From Pelodictyon luteolum (GTDB lineage: Bacteria > Bacteroidota > Chlorobiia > Chlorobiales > Chlorobiaceae), in contig NZ_LVWG01000027.1 in the NCBI RefSeq assembly GCF_001622165.1, positions 1 to 60,929 on the forward strand: a DNA stretch of 60,929 nucleotides, written 5' to 3'. Shown here in pieces: positions 28,069 to 37,748 of this stretch. The notes under the pieces were generated by a model. It was not told where the DNA came from, made no database searches, and worked only from the letters and a program-made list of their open reading frames with translations. The position numbers and the translations under genes are program-made. Each line of letters begins with the position of its first letter. Position 1 is the first letter of the stretch.

Positions 28069-28716
28069 ATGACAGAACACACTATGAGCGAGTATTTCAA
28101 GAATATTGCAACCGGCGCCACCACCATTGCCACCGGCATGGGGATCACCCTGAAGCATTTCTTCAATGCCGTCCACCGAAAGGGAGACGCCGGCATTGAC
28201 GATGTGGACTACTTCGGCCAGGTTGACGGCCTGGTGACCCTCCAGTACCCCCGCGAAGCGGTCCCGACCCCGTCAAACGGACGCTACCGCCTCCACAACG
28301 ACATCGACGACTGCATCGGCTGCGGCCAGTGCGTCAGGGCATGTCCTGTCCGCTGCATCGAGATGGAGACCATCAAGGTGATGCCGGAAGACCTTGCGGC
28401 CTGTGGCAAAACCTCAGGCGGCCAGCAGAAGAAGTTCTGGGTTCCTCTCTTCGACATCGACACCGCAAAATGCATGACCTGCGGCATCTGCACCACCGTA
28501 TGCCCGACGGAGTGCCTCCGCCATACACCGGTGGCTGATTTTTCCGATTTCGACCGCTGGAACCTTGTCTACCATTTCGGCAACCTCACCCGACACGAAG
28601 CCGAGGCCAAGAAGAGGAAGGTTGAAGAGGCACAGGCGAAGGCCCAGGCAGAAAAAGAGCGGAAGGCCGCCGAAGCAGCAGCGGCTTCCGCTGAACCCGG
28701 CGAGACGAACCCTTAA
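28069..28716 (+). CDS. nuoI: NADH-quinone oxidoreductase subunit I
   Basis: 215 residues. Two [4Fe-4S] motifs: CIGCGQCVRACPVRC (~83-97) and CMTCGICTTVCPTEC (~136-150), for clusters N6a and N6b. The space between the motifs is somewhat longer than usual. The C-terminus is an extended Ala/Glu/Lys-rich tail. An ATG at 28084 is an alternative start. Confidence 0.96.
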   Translation: MTEHTMSEYFKNIATGATTIATGMGITLKHFFNAVHRKGDAGIDDVDYFGQVDGLVTLQYPREAVPTPSNGRYRLHNDIDDCIGCGQCVRACPVRCIEMETIKVMPEDLAACGKTSGGQQKKFWVPLFDIDTAKCMTCGICTTVCPTECLRHTPVADFSDFDRWNLVYHFGNLTRHEAEAKKRKVEEAQAKAQAEKERKAAEAAAASAEPGETNP

Positions 28717-28738
28717 CAGCAGAACTGAAAGAGAGACC

Positions 28739-29269
28739 ATGACGAACCCAACCTATACGGCCATCTTTTACCTCTTTGCCGCCATCACGGTGCTGTCCGC
28801 GGCGTTCGTGGTGTTTTCGCGCAACATCATCTATTCGGCCTTCTCGCTGCTCTTCACTTTTTTCGGTATCGCGGCCCTCTACGTGTTCCTCTCGGCCGAC
28901 TTCATCGCCGTCACCCAGGTCGTGGTCTATGTCGGCGGCATCCTCGTCCTCCTGCTCTTCGGCGTGATGTTCACCAACAAGGTGATGACCACCGATTTGA
29001 AGGCAGACGTCCTGAACGTCGTTCCCGGTGCACTCCTTCTGCTCGGCACCCTTGCGGGGCTTCTCTACACCTTCTATACCACAAACGGGTGGATGCCTTC
29101 GGAAACCATGCTTGAGGGCAGCGTGGTCGAGCGGATCGGCTTTGAAACCATGTCGCGTTTCGTCCTGCCGTTTGAAATGGCTTCCATCCTGCTGCTTGCC
29201 GCACTGATCGGAGCAGCTTTCCTCGCCCGCTACGATGCCAAGGGCGGCCGCGGCAACAGCGAACAGTAA
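28739..29269 (+). CDS. nuoJ: NADH-quinone oxidoreductase subunit J
   Basis: 176 residues from the ATG at 28739 (the frame extends upstream through nuoI and is rejected; gagagacc precedes the ATG). Five membrane helices with the conserved FIAVTQVVVYVGGILVLLLF segment containing the pi-bulge helix. Membrane-arm subunit of complex I. Confidence 0.95.
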   Translation: MTNPTYTAIFYLFAAITVLSAAFVVFSRNIIYSAFSLLFTFFGIAALYVFLSADFIAVTQVVVYVGGILVLLLFGVMFTNKVMTTDLKADVLNVVPGALLLLGTLAGLLYTFYTTNGWMPSETMLEGSVVERIGFETMSRFVLPFEMASILLLAALIGAAFLARYDAKGGRGNSEQ

Positions 29270-29298
29270 CCACGAACTTTACGGAGAGAGTCCACCAC

Positions 29299-29616
29299 AT
29301 GGAACAGCTGACAGCAATCGGAATCAACCACTACCTGACCATTTCGGCGATCCTTTTCGCCCTTGGCCTTTTTGCCGTGATGACGCGCCGCAACGCCATC
29401 GTCATCCTGATGGGCGTCGAGCTCATCCTGAACGCCGCAAACATCAACTTCCTTGCCTTTTCCAAGTGGAACGGCGGTATGGAAGGGGTGATGTTCAGCC
29501 TCTTTGTCATCGTGCTTGCCGCAGCAGAAGCGGCCGTGGCGCTTGCCATCATCATCAATATCTACAAGATCTTCAACACGGTCGATGTCTCATCCGTCGA
29601 CTCCATGAAAGAGTGA
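29299..29616 (+). CDS. nuoK: NADH-quinone oxidoreductase subunit K
   Basis: 105 residues, three membrane helices. The two membrane glutamates are visible in GVELILNAANINF and AAAEAAVALAI, which form part of the proton path. Full length for the family. It lies 29 bp after nuoJ. Confidence 0.96.
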   Translation: MEQLTAIGINHYLTISAILFALGLFAVMTRRNAIVILMGVELILNAANINFLAFSKWNGGMEGVMFSLFVIVLAAAEAAVALAIIINIYKIFNTVDVSSVDSMKE

Positions 29617-29650
29617 TCACAGGGGTACAACCGAATAATCATAGAGGACC

Positions 29651-31975
29651 ATGCACAGTTTAATCCAGTTGTCAATAGCCGTACTGCTACTGCCGCTGCT
29701 CTCGTTCGTCATCCTGATATTCTTCAACCGGCGCCTGCCGCGCAGGGGGGACTTCATCGGGGTCGGCATTCTCGGCACGACCTTCGCCCTTTCGGCCTAT
29801 ATATTCTGGACGGTCATCGTCGAGCACTACGATCCGGCATTCCGTGTTGCATGGGACTTCACCTGGCTTGATTTCGGCAATGTCCCCGGCGTCGGTCCGC
29901 TTCAGGTCAAGATGGGCATCGTCGTCGACAACCTGACGGCCATCATGCTCGCCATGGTTACCCTTATCAGTTTCCTCGTGCATCTCTACTCCACGGGATA
30001 CATGAAGGGCGACAAGCACTACGGCCGTTTCTTTGCCTATCTCGGCATTTTCACCTTCTCGATGCTCGGCATCGTGCTGAGCGACAACCTCTTCTCCATC
30101 TACATTTTCTGGGAGCTCGTCGGACTTTCATCCTATCTGCTCATCGGCTTCTTCTTCGAAAAAGAGAGTGCTGCCGATGCACAGAAAAAAGCGTTTCTCG
30201 CCAACCGTGTCGGCGATATCGGCATGTGGCTCGGTATCCTGATCCTCTACTCGCAGTTCCACACCTTCGGATACCAGGAGATTTTCCAGAAACTTTCAGC
30301 AGGTGAGTTCGGCCTGTCGCACGCCTGGCTGACCGCGGCCGGCATCCTCCTCTTCATGGGCTGCGTCGGCAAGTCGGCCCAGTTCCCGCTCCATGTCTGG
30401 CTTCCTGACGCCATGGAGGGCCCGACTCCGGTATCGGCCCTCATCCACGCCGCCACCATGGTTGCCGCCGGCGTCTACTTTGTGGCCCGCATTTTCGTGC
30501 TCCTCACGCCCGAGGCGCTGCACCTCATCGCATTCATCGGCGCCTTCACCGCCTTCATGGCGGCCACCATCGCCATTACCCAGCAGGACATCAAACGGGT
30601 CCTTGCCTACTCGACCGTCTCGCAGCTCGGCTACATGGTGCTTGGTCTCGGTGTCGGCGCCTACTCGGCAGCCCTCTTCCACCTCGTCACGCACGCATTC
30701 TTCAAGGCATGCCTGTTCCTCGGTTCCGGCGCCATCATCCACGCCATGCACCACGAGCAGGACATGCGCTGGATGGGAGGGCTGCGCAGGAACATGCCCT
30801 GGACTTTTGCCACCTTCATCATCGCCACCTTCGCTCTTGCCGGTCTTCCGCTCACCAGCGGGTTCATGAGCAAGGACGCCATCCTTGCCGGTGCTCTCGG
30901 GTTTGCACAGACTGAAGGCACCTGGTACTACTATCTGGTTCCGGTGCTCGGCTTCTTCTCCGCGCTTCTGACCGCGTTCTACATGGGCCGGCAGATCTGG
31001 CTCGTCTTCTTCGGCGAAAGCCGCACGCACCTCAAGCCCTCCGACCCGCACGACCACCATGCGGCACATGCCCATGACGGTCATGACGGTCATGACGGTC
31101 ATGATGAAGAGCACGGCCATCATCCGGTCCATGAGGTAGCATGGAACATGCGCCTTCCGCTGGTCGTTCTGGCTGCCCTCTCGATTTTCATCGTCTATTC
31201 TCCCGATCCGCTTGACGGCGGCAAGGGCTGGTTCATGAAGATGATCCCGACACCCGCAACGGTGGTTGGAGGAGAGCAGCACGGTATTTCAGAAGCCTTT
31301 ATGGCCATGTCCGCAGAGGAACACGGAACTGCAGCCGCACCCGAAGCGGTGCAGGCCGAAGCGGCAGCCGCTGAGGATATGCATGCCCCGGCAGCAGCGC
31401 ATGCTGAAGCGGTGACTGAACCCCATCCCTCCGCCGCATCGGGAGAGCACGCCGAAGGCCACACGTTCGCCGATCCCCGTCAGGCCGAAATCGCGCACCT
31501 GACCCACGCGGCCCATAACCGCGCCATCCAGATCTCTACCGTCATGGTGATCCTCGGCATCGGCTTCTCCCTCACCGTCTATGCCTTCAAGGTCATCGAT
31601 CCGGACCGTACAGCCCGGGCCATCCGCCCCCTCTACCTCATGTCATACAACAAATGGTACTGGGACGAGATCTACCAGGCGACCTTCATCAGGGGGTCCA
31701 TGCTGATTGCCGCCATGTTCTCGTGGTTCGACCGCAACATCATTGACGGCATGGTCAACGGCATCGCCACCCTGACCAGGAAATTCGCGTTCCTCAACGG
31801 CAGCTTCGACAAATATGCTGTTGACGGAATGGTCAACTTTACCGCATTTTTCGTTAACACGTCCGGCGGAGTGCTGAAAAAGCTCCAGACCGGAAAGGTG
31901 CAGACCTATGTTGTCATGGTGATGCTGGCCGTCTTCGGCTATTTCGTCTACTACTTTGCACAACTGGTCTCCTGA
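29651..31975 (+). CDS. nuoL: NADH-quinone oxidoreductase subunit L, with His-rich inserts
   Basis: 774 residues, against roughly 610-660 for most NuoL. The antiporter core is intact: FWELVGLSSYLLIGFFFE, GKSAQFPLHVWLPDAMEGPT and the lateral-helix C-terminus. The extra length lies in two soluble-looking inserts between late helices: residues ~460-495, with a [11 protein letters not shown] repeat, and ~550-620, Ala/Glu/His-rich. Subunit L is the distal proton-pumping subunit with the long lateral helix. The inserts are probably exposed loops; function unknown. Confidence 0.95.
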   Translation: MHSLIQLSIAVLLLPLLSFVILIFFNRRLPRRGDFIGVGILGTTFALSAYIFWTVIVEHYDPAFRVAWDFTWLDFGNVPGVGPLQVKMGIVVDNLTAIMLAMVTLISFLVHLYSTGYMKGDKHYGRFFAYLGIFTFSMLGIVLSDNLFSIYIFWELVGLSSYLLIGFFFEKESAADAQKKAFLANRVGDIGMWLGILILYSQFHTFGYQEIFQKLSAGEFGLSHAWLTAAGILLFMGCVGKSAQFPLHVWLPDAMEGPTPVSALIHAATMVAAGVYFVARIFVLLTPEALHLIAFIGAFTAFMAATIAITQQDIKRVLAYSTVSQLGYMVLGLGVGAYSAALFHLVTHAFFKACLFLGSGAIIHAMHHEQDMRWMGGLRRNMPWTFATFIIATFALAGLPLTSGFMSKDAILAGALGFAQTEGTWYYYLVPVLGFFSALLTAFYMGRQIWLVFFGESRTHLKPSDPHDHHAAHAHDGHDGHDGHDEEHGHHPVHEVAWNMRLPLVVLAALSIFIVYSPDPLDGGKGWFMKMIPTPATVVGGEQHGISEAFMAMSAEEHGTAAAPEAVQAEAAAAEDMHAPAAAHAEAVTEPHPSAASGEHAEGHTFADPRQAEIAHLTHAAHNRAIQISTVMVILGIGFSLTVYAFKVIDPDRTARAIRPLYLMSYNKWYWDEIYQATFIRGSMLIAAMFSWFDRNIIDGMVNGIATLTRKFAFLNGSFDKYAVDGMVNFTAFFVNTSGGVLKKLQTGKVQTYVVMVMLAVFGYFVYYFAQLVS

Positions 31976-32015
31976 GAGGATTTACTTTTCAATTGCTAAC
32001 ATACCGATAGGGAAC

Positions 32016-33653
32016 ATGCTGAGTTTAATTGTCTTTCTGCCCATTATCGCCGGCCTGGTAATCCTTGCCGTGCCCTCCTCCCAGAAGCAGATCATCCGGA
32101 TGGTATCGCTGCTTGCGGCAGTGGTCCAGATGGTGCTTGCGGTCATGATCTGGCAGGGATACGACCCCTCGCTCGCGGGCATCACGGCCGTGGCGGGAGG
32201 CTCTCCTGAAGGGTCGTTCCAGTTCATCGAGCGCCTCCCGTGGATCAGCCTGGACCTGGGCTCGATGGGCAGCATGAACATCGAGTATTTCCTCGGTGTC
32301 GACGGCCTCTCCATCACCATGGTGATCCTCACCGCGCTCGTCTCGACCATCGGCGTGCTCTCAAGCTGGACCATCCAGAAGCAGGTCAAAGGCTACTTCC
32401 TGCTCTACAACCTTCTGGCCACGGCCATGATGGGCTGCTTCGTCGCACTCGACTTCTTCCTCTTCTACGTGTTCTGGGAACTCATGCTGCTTCCGATGTA
32501 CTTCCTCATCGGCATGTGGGGCGGCCCGAACCGTGAGTACGCGGCCATCAAGTTCTTCCTCTACACCCTGTTCGGTTCCGTTTTCATGCTCCTCGTCATG
32601 ATCGCCCTCTACTTCAGCGTCATCGACCCGCTTACCGGCAACCACACCTTCAGCCTGGTCGCCATGGCAAGCCAGGAGAACTACATTCATGACGCCATTC
32701 TCGGACCCGAAAACGTCATGTGGCGCACCGTGGCCTTCATCGTGCTCTTCATCGGCTTTGCCATCAAGGTCCCGATGTTCCCGTTCCATACCTGGCTCCC
32801 CGACGCACACGTCGAGGCTCCGACCCCGATTTCCGTCATCCTGGCCGGCGTGCTTCTGAAGCTCGGCACCTACGGCATGATGCGCATCAACTTCCCGCTC
32901 TTCCCTGAAGTGTTCCAGGCCTCGATGTACGTGATCGGTGTGTTCGGCGCCATCAACATCATCTATGGCGCTTTCTGCGCCCTGGCACAGAAGGACCTGA
33001 AGAAGATGGTGGCATACTCCTCCATCAGCCACATGGGTTACGTGCTGCTCGGCCTTGCCGCCGGCAACAGCGAGGGCATGACCGGAGCGCTCTACCAGAT
33101 GTTCAACCATGGCACCATCACCGCCATGCTCTTCCTGCTCGTCGGTGTGATCTACGACCGTGCCCATACCCGCCAGATCGAGAAGTTCGGCGGCCTGGCA
33201 ACCTATATGCCGGTCTACTTCGGTGTCGTGATGATTGCATGGTTCGCCTCCCTCGGCCTTCCGGGCCTCAGCGGGTTCATTTCGGAGGCCTTCGTCTTCG
33301 TCGGTGCTTTCAGCTCCGAAGTTACCCGCCCCATCGCCATCGTATCGGTGCTCGGCATTGTTTTCGGTGCAGCCTACCTGCTCTGGTCGCTGCAGCGGAT
33401 GTTCCTCGGAAAACGCCGTGACGACGCTGCCTACGACCTCGAGATCGGTGAGGACGGCCATGAGCACATCCATTTCCACGACTGGAAGGGCAAGCTCGAC
33501 CTCGACGCACGTGAACTGGCCATGCTGGTGCCGCTTGCCGTCATCATCATTTTCCTCGGAATCTACCCGATGCCGATCATGGGCCTCATGACAAGCAGCA
33601 TCAACAAGCTTGTCCAGGTGCTTGCACCGGTGGCTATGGCGGCCATCAACTGA
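32016..33653 (+). CDS. nuoM: NADH-quinone oxidoreductase subunit M
   Basis: 545 residues from the ATG at 32016, preceded by aggga; a longer frame overlapping nuoL exists but lacks a good site. Antiporter-like subunit with LFYVFWELMLLPMYFLIGMW and the conserved KVPMFPFHTWLPDAHVEAPT. Around fourteen membrane helices. It follows nuoL by 40 bp. Confidence 0.95.
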   Translation: MLSLIVFLPIIAGLVILAVPSSQKQIIRMVSLLAAVVQMVLAVMIWQGYDPSLAGITAVAGGSPEGSFQFIERLPWISLDLGSMGSMNIEYFLGVDGLSITMVILTALVSTIGVLSSWTIQKQVKGYFLLYNLLATAMMGCFVALDFFLFYVFWELMLLPMYFLIGMWGGPNREYAAIKFFLYTLFGSVFMLLVMIALYFSVIDPLTGNHTFSLVAMASQENYIHDAILGPENVMWRTVAFIVLFIGFAIKVPMFPFHTWLPDAHVEAPTPISVILAGVLLKLGTYGMMRINFPLFPEVFQASMYVIGVFGAINIIYGAFCALAQKDLKKMVAYSSISHMGYVLLGLAAGNSEGMTGALYQMFNHGTITAMLFLLVGVIYDRAHTRQIEKFGGLATYMPVYFGVVMIAWFASLGLPGLSGFISEAFVFVGAFSSEVTRPIAIVSVLGIVFGAAYLLWSLQRMFLGKRRDDAAYDLEIGEDGHEHIHFHDWKGKLDLDARELAMLVPLAVIIIFLGIYPMPIMGLMTSSINKLVQVLAPVAMAAIN

Positions 33654-33694
33654 GAGGGACGTACTGACCGAAACCAGAATAAACGAAGAGAATC

Positions 33695-35230
33695 ATGTTC
33701 GAGCTCCCATCAGGTGCTGAAATACAGAATATCATCGCCAGCCTGAAAGCAGGTGCGGGGTCATTCATTCCCGAAATCTATCTCTCCATCCTTTTCATGG
33801 CGCTGATCCTTGTGGATCTCGCGACGAAGGGGCGGAAGCCGATTCTGCTCGGCTGGCTGACTTTCGCCGGTCTTGCAGGAAGCATGTTCTTCATCCACCA
33901 GCAGCACCAGATGGAGGCCGGAGAGCTGTTTTTCGGGATGTACGTGCTTGACGAGTTCGCCATCTTCTTCAAGTACTTCTTTGTCGTGTCCGCCATGTTT
34001 GCCGTGGTGCTCACGATGGCCGACCGGCGGTTCGATACCGAGGTGAAGAGCATCGGCGAGTACTATGCACTTATTGTAGCCATGCTGATCGGAATGGTCA
34101 TGATGGCCGCAGCCTCCGACCTCCTTATGGTGTTTCTCTCGATGGAACTCGTCAGCCTCTCGGCCTACGTCCTTTCGGGCTATTTCAAGCGCGACGGCCG
34201 CTCTTCTGAAGCCGCCCTGAAATATCTTGTCTACGGAGCGGTCTCCTCAGGCCTGATGATCTACGGCTTCTCCCTCATCTACGGCCTCACTGCCCAGACC
34301 AACCTGCTCCTCATCAGCGCCGAACTTGCCGAGCATGGCTACGACCCGCTGGTGATGATGCTCGCCACCCTGCTCATCCTTGCAGGCTTCGGCTACAAGA
34401 TCGGTGCTGTTCCGTTCCATTTCTGGAGCCCCGATGTTTACGAGGGTGCCCCGACGCCGGTCACCGCGTACCTCTCGGTCGCCTCAAAAGCCGCAGGGTT
34501 CGCGCTCCTTCTTCGGTTCTTCTATATCGTCATCCCGCACGGCCTGAGTCCGTATGAGGATATCGCAGGCAGTGAATGGCTTGCCCTGCTTGCCATCATT
34601 TCCGTTGCCTCCATGATCTATGGCAACGTGGTGGCCATCTGGCAGAAGAATGTGAAACGTCTTCTTGCATACTCCTCCATCGCACACGCAGGCTACCTCC
34701 TGCTTGGCGTCATCGTGATGGACTCGATCGGCACCCAGGCAGTCCTCTTCTACCTGCTCTCCTACCTGCTGATGAACTACGGTGCGTTCTATGTCATCAT
34801 CCTCATCTCCAACCGTACCGGCAGTGAGAACCTCGACGACTACCGCGGCCTCGGCCGCAAGATGCCGCTTGCCGGCGCAGCCCTCACCGTATTCCTCATC
34901 TCCCTCGTCGGGCTGCCTCCGACGGTCGGTTTCATCGGCAAACTGTTCATCTTCTCGGCCCTGCTCTCGAAGGGGTCCCTCTACGTCGGACTCGCTCTTG
35001 TCGGCATCATGACGAGCGTGATTTCGCTCTACTACTACATGCTCATTCCTCTGAACATGTTCCTCCGAGAATCCCTCGAGCCTAACGAGCGGGAGCAGAA
35101 CCCGGGTCTTTTCGCCAATGTACTGATGGCTGTCCTCATGGTGCTCACCATCTGGTTCGGTCTTTTCTTCGAGCCCCTTTCAGAGTTTGCCCACTACTCA
35201 TCGGCTCTGTTCGGTCTCTCGTTCTACTAA
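33695..35230 (+). CDS. nuoN: NADH-quinone oxidoreductase subunit N
   Basis: 511 residues, an antiporter-like membrane subunit: SMELVSLSAYVLSGYFKRD, then KIGAVPFHFWSPDVYEGAPT and SSIAHAGYLLLG. Last gene of the operon; a hairpin terminator follows at 35266. No nuoE, nuoF or nuoG is found before or after, so the NADH-oxidising module is missing from the operon. Confidence 0.96.
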   Translation: MFELPSGAEIQNIIASLKAGAGSFIPEIYLSILFMALILVDLATKGRKPILLGWLTFAGLAGSMFFIHQQHQMEAGELFFGMYVLDEFAIFFKYFFVVSAMFAVVLTMADRRFDTEVKSIGEYYALIVAMLIGMVMMAAASDLLMVFLSMELVSLSAYVLSGYFKRDGRSSEAALKYLVYGAVSSGLMIYGFSLIYGLTAQTNLLLISAELAEHGYDPLVMMLATLLILAGFGYKIGAVPFHFWSPDVYEGAPTPVTAYLSVASKAAGFALLLRFFYIVIPHGLSPYEDIAGSEWLALLAIISVASMIYGNVVAIWQKNVKRLLAYSSIAHAGYLLLGVIVMDSIGTQAVLFYLLSYLLMNYGAFYVIILISNRTGSENLDDYRGLGRKMPLAGAALTVFLISLVGLPPTVGFIGKLFIFSALLSKGSLYVGLALVGIMTSVISLYYYMLIPLNMFLRESLEPNEREQNPGLFANVLMAVLMVLTIWFGLFFEPLSEFAHYSSALFGLSFY

Positions 35231-35265
35231 AGCCAGCTGCCCCCCAGGCCGCACCCGAGACGAAG

Positions 35266-35302
35266 AAACCCCGCCCTGCATCTGCTGCATGGCGGGGTTT
35301 TC
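35266..35302. terminator. Bidirectional terminator between nuoN and folE
   Basis: A perfect 10-bp stem (aaaccccgcc / ggcggggttt) with a 15-nt loop, followed by ttttcctg on the plus side and preceded by A-rich sequence for the other direction. It lies between two convergent operons. Confidence 0.85.
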
Positions 35303-35341
35303 CTGTTTCATTTCAACCGCGGAGGGTGCGGGGGATGGCGG

Positions 35342-35992
35342 CTACTGGCGGATCAGGCGGAGGAACTCTCCGCGGGTGGACTCTGAGGTGATGAACTGGC
35401 CCGACATGGCAGAGGTTGTGGTGACGGAGTTGAGTTTCTCGACCCCGCGCATCACCATGCACATGTGCTTCGCTTCGATGACGACGCCGACCCCCTTCGG
35501 GTTCAGGACATCCTGTATCGCGTCCCGGATCTGCTGGGTGAGGCGCTCCTGCACCTGCAGGCGGCGGGCGAACACTTCAACCACGCGCGCGAGCTTCGAG
35601 AGTCCGACGATCTTTCCATCGGGTATGTAGGCCACATGGGCCTTGCCGAAGAAGGGGAGCATGTGGTGTTCGCACATCGAGAAAATGTCGATGTCGCGAA
35701 CGAGCACCATCTCGTCGTACGACTCCGTGAATACGGCTTTCTTCAGCATCTCCTCCGGGTCCTGGCGGTAGCCGCGGGTAAGGAACGCCAGCGAGCGGGC
35801 GACCCGTTCAGGGGTTTTCAGGAGGCCTTCGCGCATAGGATCCTCGCCGACAGACTCCAGCATGGTGGAGACGGATGCGGAAAGTGCGGCATGCGCTTCC
35901 GGACAGAGTTCCTGCGGGTCGAGCGGGTACTCGTCGTCGTCACAGCAGGTGCCCCTGCCGGTGAAGAGGGGGGTGTTTATCGGGGTATGCAT
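35342..35992 (-). CDS. folE: GTP cyclohydrolase I
   Basis: 216 residues from the ATG at 35992, preceded on its strand by ggag; a longer in-frame start at 36037 would overlap queD and is less likely. Zinc and active-site motifs: [20 protein letters not shown] (~95-115) and [13 protein letters not shown] with the second zinc cysteine. It makes 7,8-dihydroneopterin triphosphate from GTP for folate or other pterins. It is 4 bp after queD on the same strand. Confidence 0.95.
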   Translation of the reverse strand: MHTPINTPLFTGRGTCCDDDEYPLDPQELCPEAHAALSASVSTMLESVGEDPMREGLLKTPERVARSLAFLTRGYRQDPEEMLKKAVFTESYDEMVLVRDIDIFSMCEHHMLPFFGKAHVAYIPDGKIVGLSKLARVVEVFARRLQVQERLTQQIRDAIQDVLNPKGVGVVIEAKHMCMVMRGVEKLNSVTTTSAMSGQFITSESTRGEFLRLIRQ

Positions 35993-35996
35993 AGGG

Positions 35997-36485
35997 TTAT
36001 TCTCCGAGGTAGCTGACGCTGTTTTTTCCTGTTTCATGTAATTTGACTGCTTGGAGGGAGATCTCCCGGTTGTCGATGGCTGCAATGCGTTCTTCGAGTA
36101 TGTCCCAGATGAGGACGGCAAGTGTCTCAGTCGTCGGTACCAGCCCTTCGAGTTCCGGGACGTCGTGGTTCAGGTGGCGGTGGTCGAAGCGCGCCGTCAC
36201 CTCCTCTTCGAGGATCTTTTTCAGCTCCTTCAGGTCGAACAGGTACCCGGTTTCAGGGTCCACGGTGCCGCCGAGGGTGATTTCAAGCTGGTAGTTGTGG
36301 CCGTGGCCGTACTTGTTTGCACACTTTCCGTACACCCGGGTGTTCATCTCTTCGCTGAACTTCGGGTTGAAGAGCCGGTGGGCTGCGTTGAACTCGATGG
36401 TGCGGGTTACATAGACCTTGGGCATTCGTTCGGGCGGGGGCGGGGCAACGGGAGGAGTGGATAGCGGGGTCTTTTTCTGTTTCAT
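35997..36485 (-). CDS. queD: 6-carboxytetrahydropterin synthase family (QueD/PTPS)
   Basis: About 162 residues from the ATG at 36485; the conserved part begins at residue ~21 ([18 protein letters not shown]). Zinc ligands: the His of FNAAHRL and the pair in [14 protein letters not shown]; catalytic FDHRHLNHD and LHETGKN are present. QueD converts dihydroneopterin triphosphate to 6-carboxytetrahydropterin for 7-deazaguanine (queuosine) synthesis; some members make biopterin. It is co-transcribed with folE, which supplies its substrate. The N-terminal ~20 residues are Pro-rich. Confidence 0.9.
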   Translation of the reverse strand: MKQKKTPLSTPPVAPPPPERMPKVYVTRTIEFNAAHRLFNPKFSEEMNTRVYGKCANKYGHGHNYQLEITLGGTVDPETGYLFDLKELKKILEEEVTARFDHRHLNHDVPELEGLVPTTETLAVLIWDILEERIAAIDNREISLQAVKLHETGKNSVSYLGE

Positions 36486-36705
36486 TTCTTTAGGGTGCAA
36501 TGCTGTTCAGAGGGGTACAATGTACTCAATAAAGCTGATTATATTGGAATGGCGTATTTTACTGTCACCGTCTGATTCAACGGGCTGCGGCAGCAATAAG
36601 TTTCAGCATCGCGGCAGGAAAAACCGCATACGGGAACCCCTCCCTGCCGCCCGTTGTTTAGAGACTGAGTTCCAGCATAACCCCTAACCCGCAACCGTAT
36701 CCATT

Positions 36706-37011
36706 ATGGCAACCTCGCTTGAAGATCTCATAAGGACCAGTACCACTCCCGTATTCGTTGACTTCTGGGCCGCATGGTGCGGGCCCTGCAAAATGGTCGC
36801 TCCTTCCGTGAAGCGGCTTGCCGAAGAGTTCAAGGGCCGGCTGATGGTTGTGAAAGTCAACGTTGATGAACAGCCGGCAGCAGCCTCGCGCTTCCAGGTG
36901 CAGGGCATCCCTGCCCTCATGCTCTTCAGGGACGGAGAGAAGAAATGGAGCACCGCAGGAGCTGTCCCGTATCCCCAGCTCAAGGCCGAAGTGGAGAAGG
37001 TGCTCGGCTAG
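36706..37011 (+). CDS. Thioredoxin
   Basis: 101 residues with the active site FWAAWCGPCKMVAP and the cis-proline loop VQGIPALMLF, a full thioredoxin fold. Small thiol-disulfide reductase; a possible partner of Tpx, though unlinked to it. It is divergent from queD. Its stop codon overlaps the end of the convergent CPBP gene by four bases. Several thioredoxins are likely in the genome, so no symbol is given. Confidence 0.94.
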   Translation: MATSLEDLIRTSTTPVFVDFWAAWCGPCKMVAPSVKRLAEEFKGRLMVVKVNVDEQPAAASRFQVQGIPALMLFRDGEKKWSTAGAVPYPQLKAEVEKVLG

Positions 37012-37649
37012 ATTTTCCTTGCAATGCCCGACATGATGGCCATGATGCCGATTATCGCGTGCGACAGAGAGACTCCGGCAAGGTTGGGTATGCGTTGGTA
37101 AATGATGCTCCACATGATGCCGGCGGCAAAGCTCAGCAGGCCGGTCAGCGGATCAAGGTAGACGGCGTGCAGGAACGCAAAAGACGTCGCCGAGATCACG
37201 ACCTGCCAGATCGGGCTGTGGATGTTGGAGCGGCGCATCTCAGAGAAGAGAAACGAGCGGAACAGGAATTCCTGGACAGGGCTTGAGACGAGGACATAGA
37301 AGAAAATGAATGTCGCCTCCGGTGGAGGCAGAAGTCGATCATGGACCCCGGCGATGGGCATGAGGAACACCACCCCCGCTGCCGCGATGCCGGCAGGGAG
37401 GTTCACTGCCAGTGATGTTCGAAGGTTAAAGTTTTCAAGCCCGAGCTCGGCGGCGGAATGGCCTTGCATGAGGGCATAGATGGCCGTGAAGACGAACATC
37501 AGCAGCAGCAGTAACGAGCGCAGGGAGAAGGGTACCATCCCCGTAAGGATGGTCGCGACCGGCAGCCAGTACAGCAGTGCCAGCACCATGAGGAAATGTG
37601 TGCGGCTATGGTGTTTTTCGGGGTATTGCGTCTTTGTGTTCACCGTCAT
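37008..37649 (-). CDS. CPBP family intramembrane protease
   Basis: About 213 residues from the ATG at 37649 (aggat before it); the frame extends upstream into a hairpin at 37691-37720, so I reject longer starts. Six to seven membrane helices with the CPBP motifs SSPVQEFLFRSFLF (E-F-x-x-R variant of EExxxR), SFAFLHAVY and LSHAIIG. These Rce1-like metalloproteases act in the membrane; substrate unknown. The first glutamate of EExxxR is Q here, which may matter for activity. Confidence 0.85.
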   Translation of the reverse strand: MTVNTKTQYPEKHHSRTHFLMVLALLYWLPVATILTGMVPFSLRSLLLLLMFVFTAIYALMQGHSAAELGLENFNLRTSLAVNLPAGIAAAGVVFLMPIAGVHDRLLPPPEATFIFFYVLVSSPVQEFLFRSFLFSEMRRSNIHSPIWQVVISATSFAFLHAVYLDPLTGLLSFAAGIMWSIIYQRIPNLAGVSLSHAIIGIMAIMSGIARKI

Positions 37650-37690
37650 TTCATCCTGTTCCATCATGCAGGCAATGTAATCCATAACAG

Positions 37691-37720
37691 CAGAAGGCCG
37701 GTTGGAATTCCGGCCTTCTG
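37691..37720. terminator. Hairpin between secreted-protein gene and CPBP gene
   Basis: A perfect 11-bp stem (cagaaggccgg / ccggccttctg) with an 8-nt loop, on the 3' side of the gene at 37749-38603. No T run follows, so it may be a weak or Rho-assisted terminator of the upstream operon. Confidence 0.6.
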
Positions 37721-37748
37721 TCATAGTATCTGCTGTGAGAATGATGAC

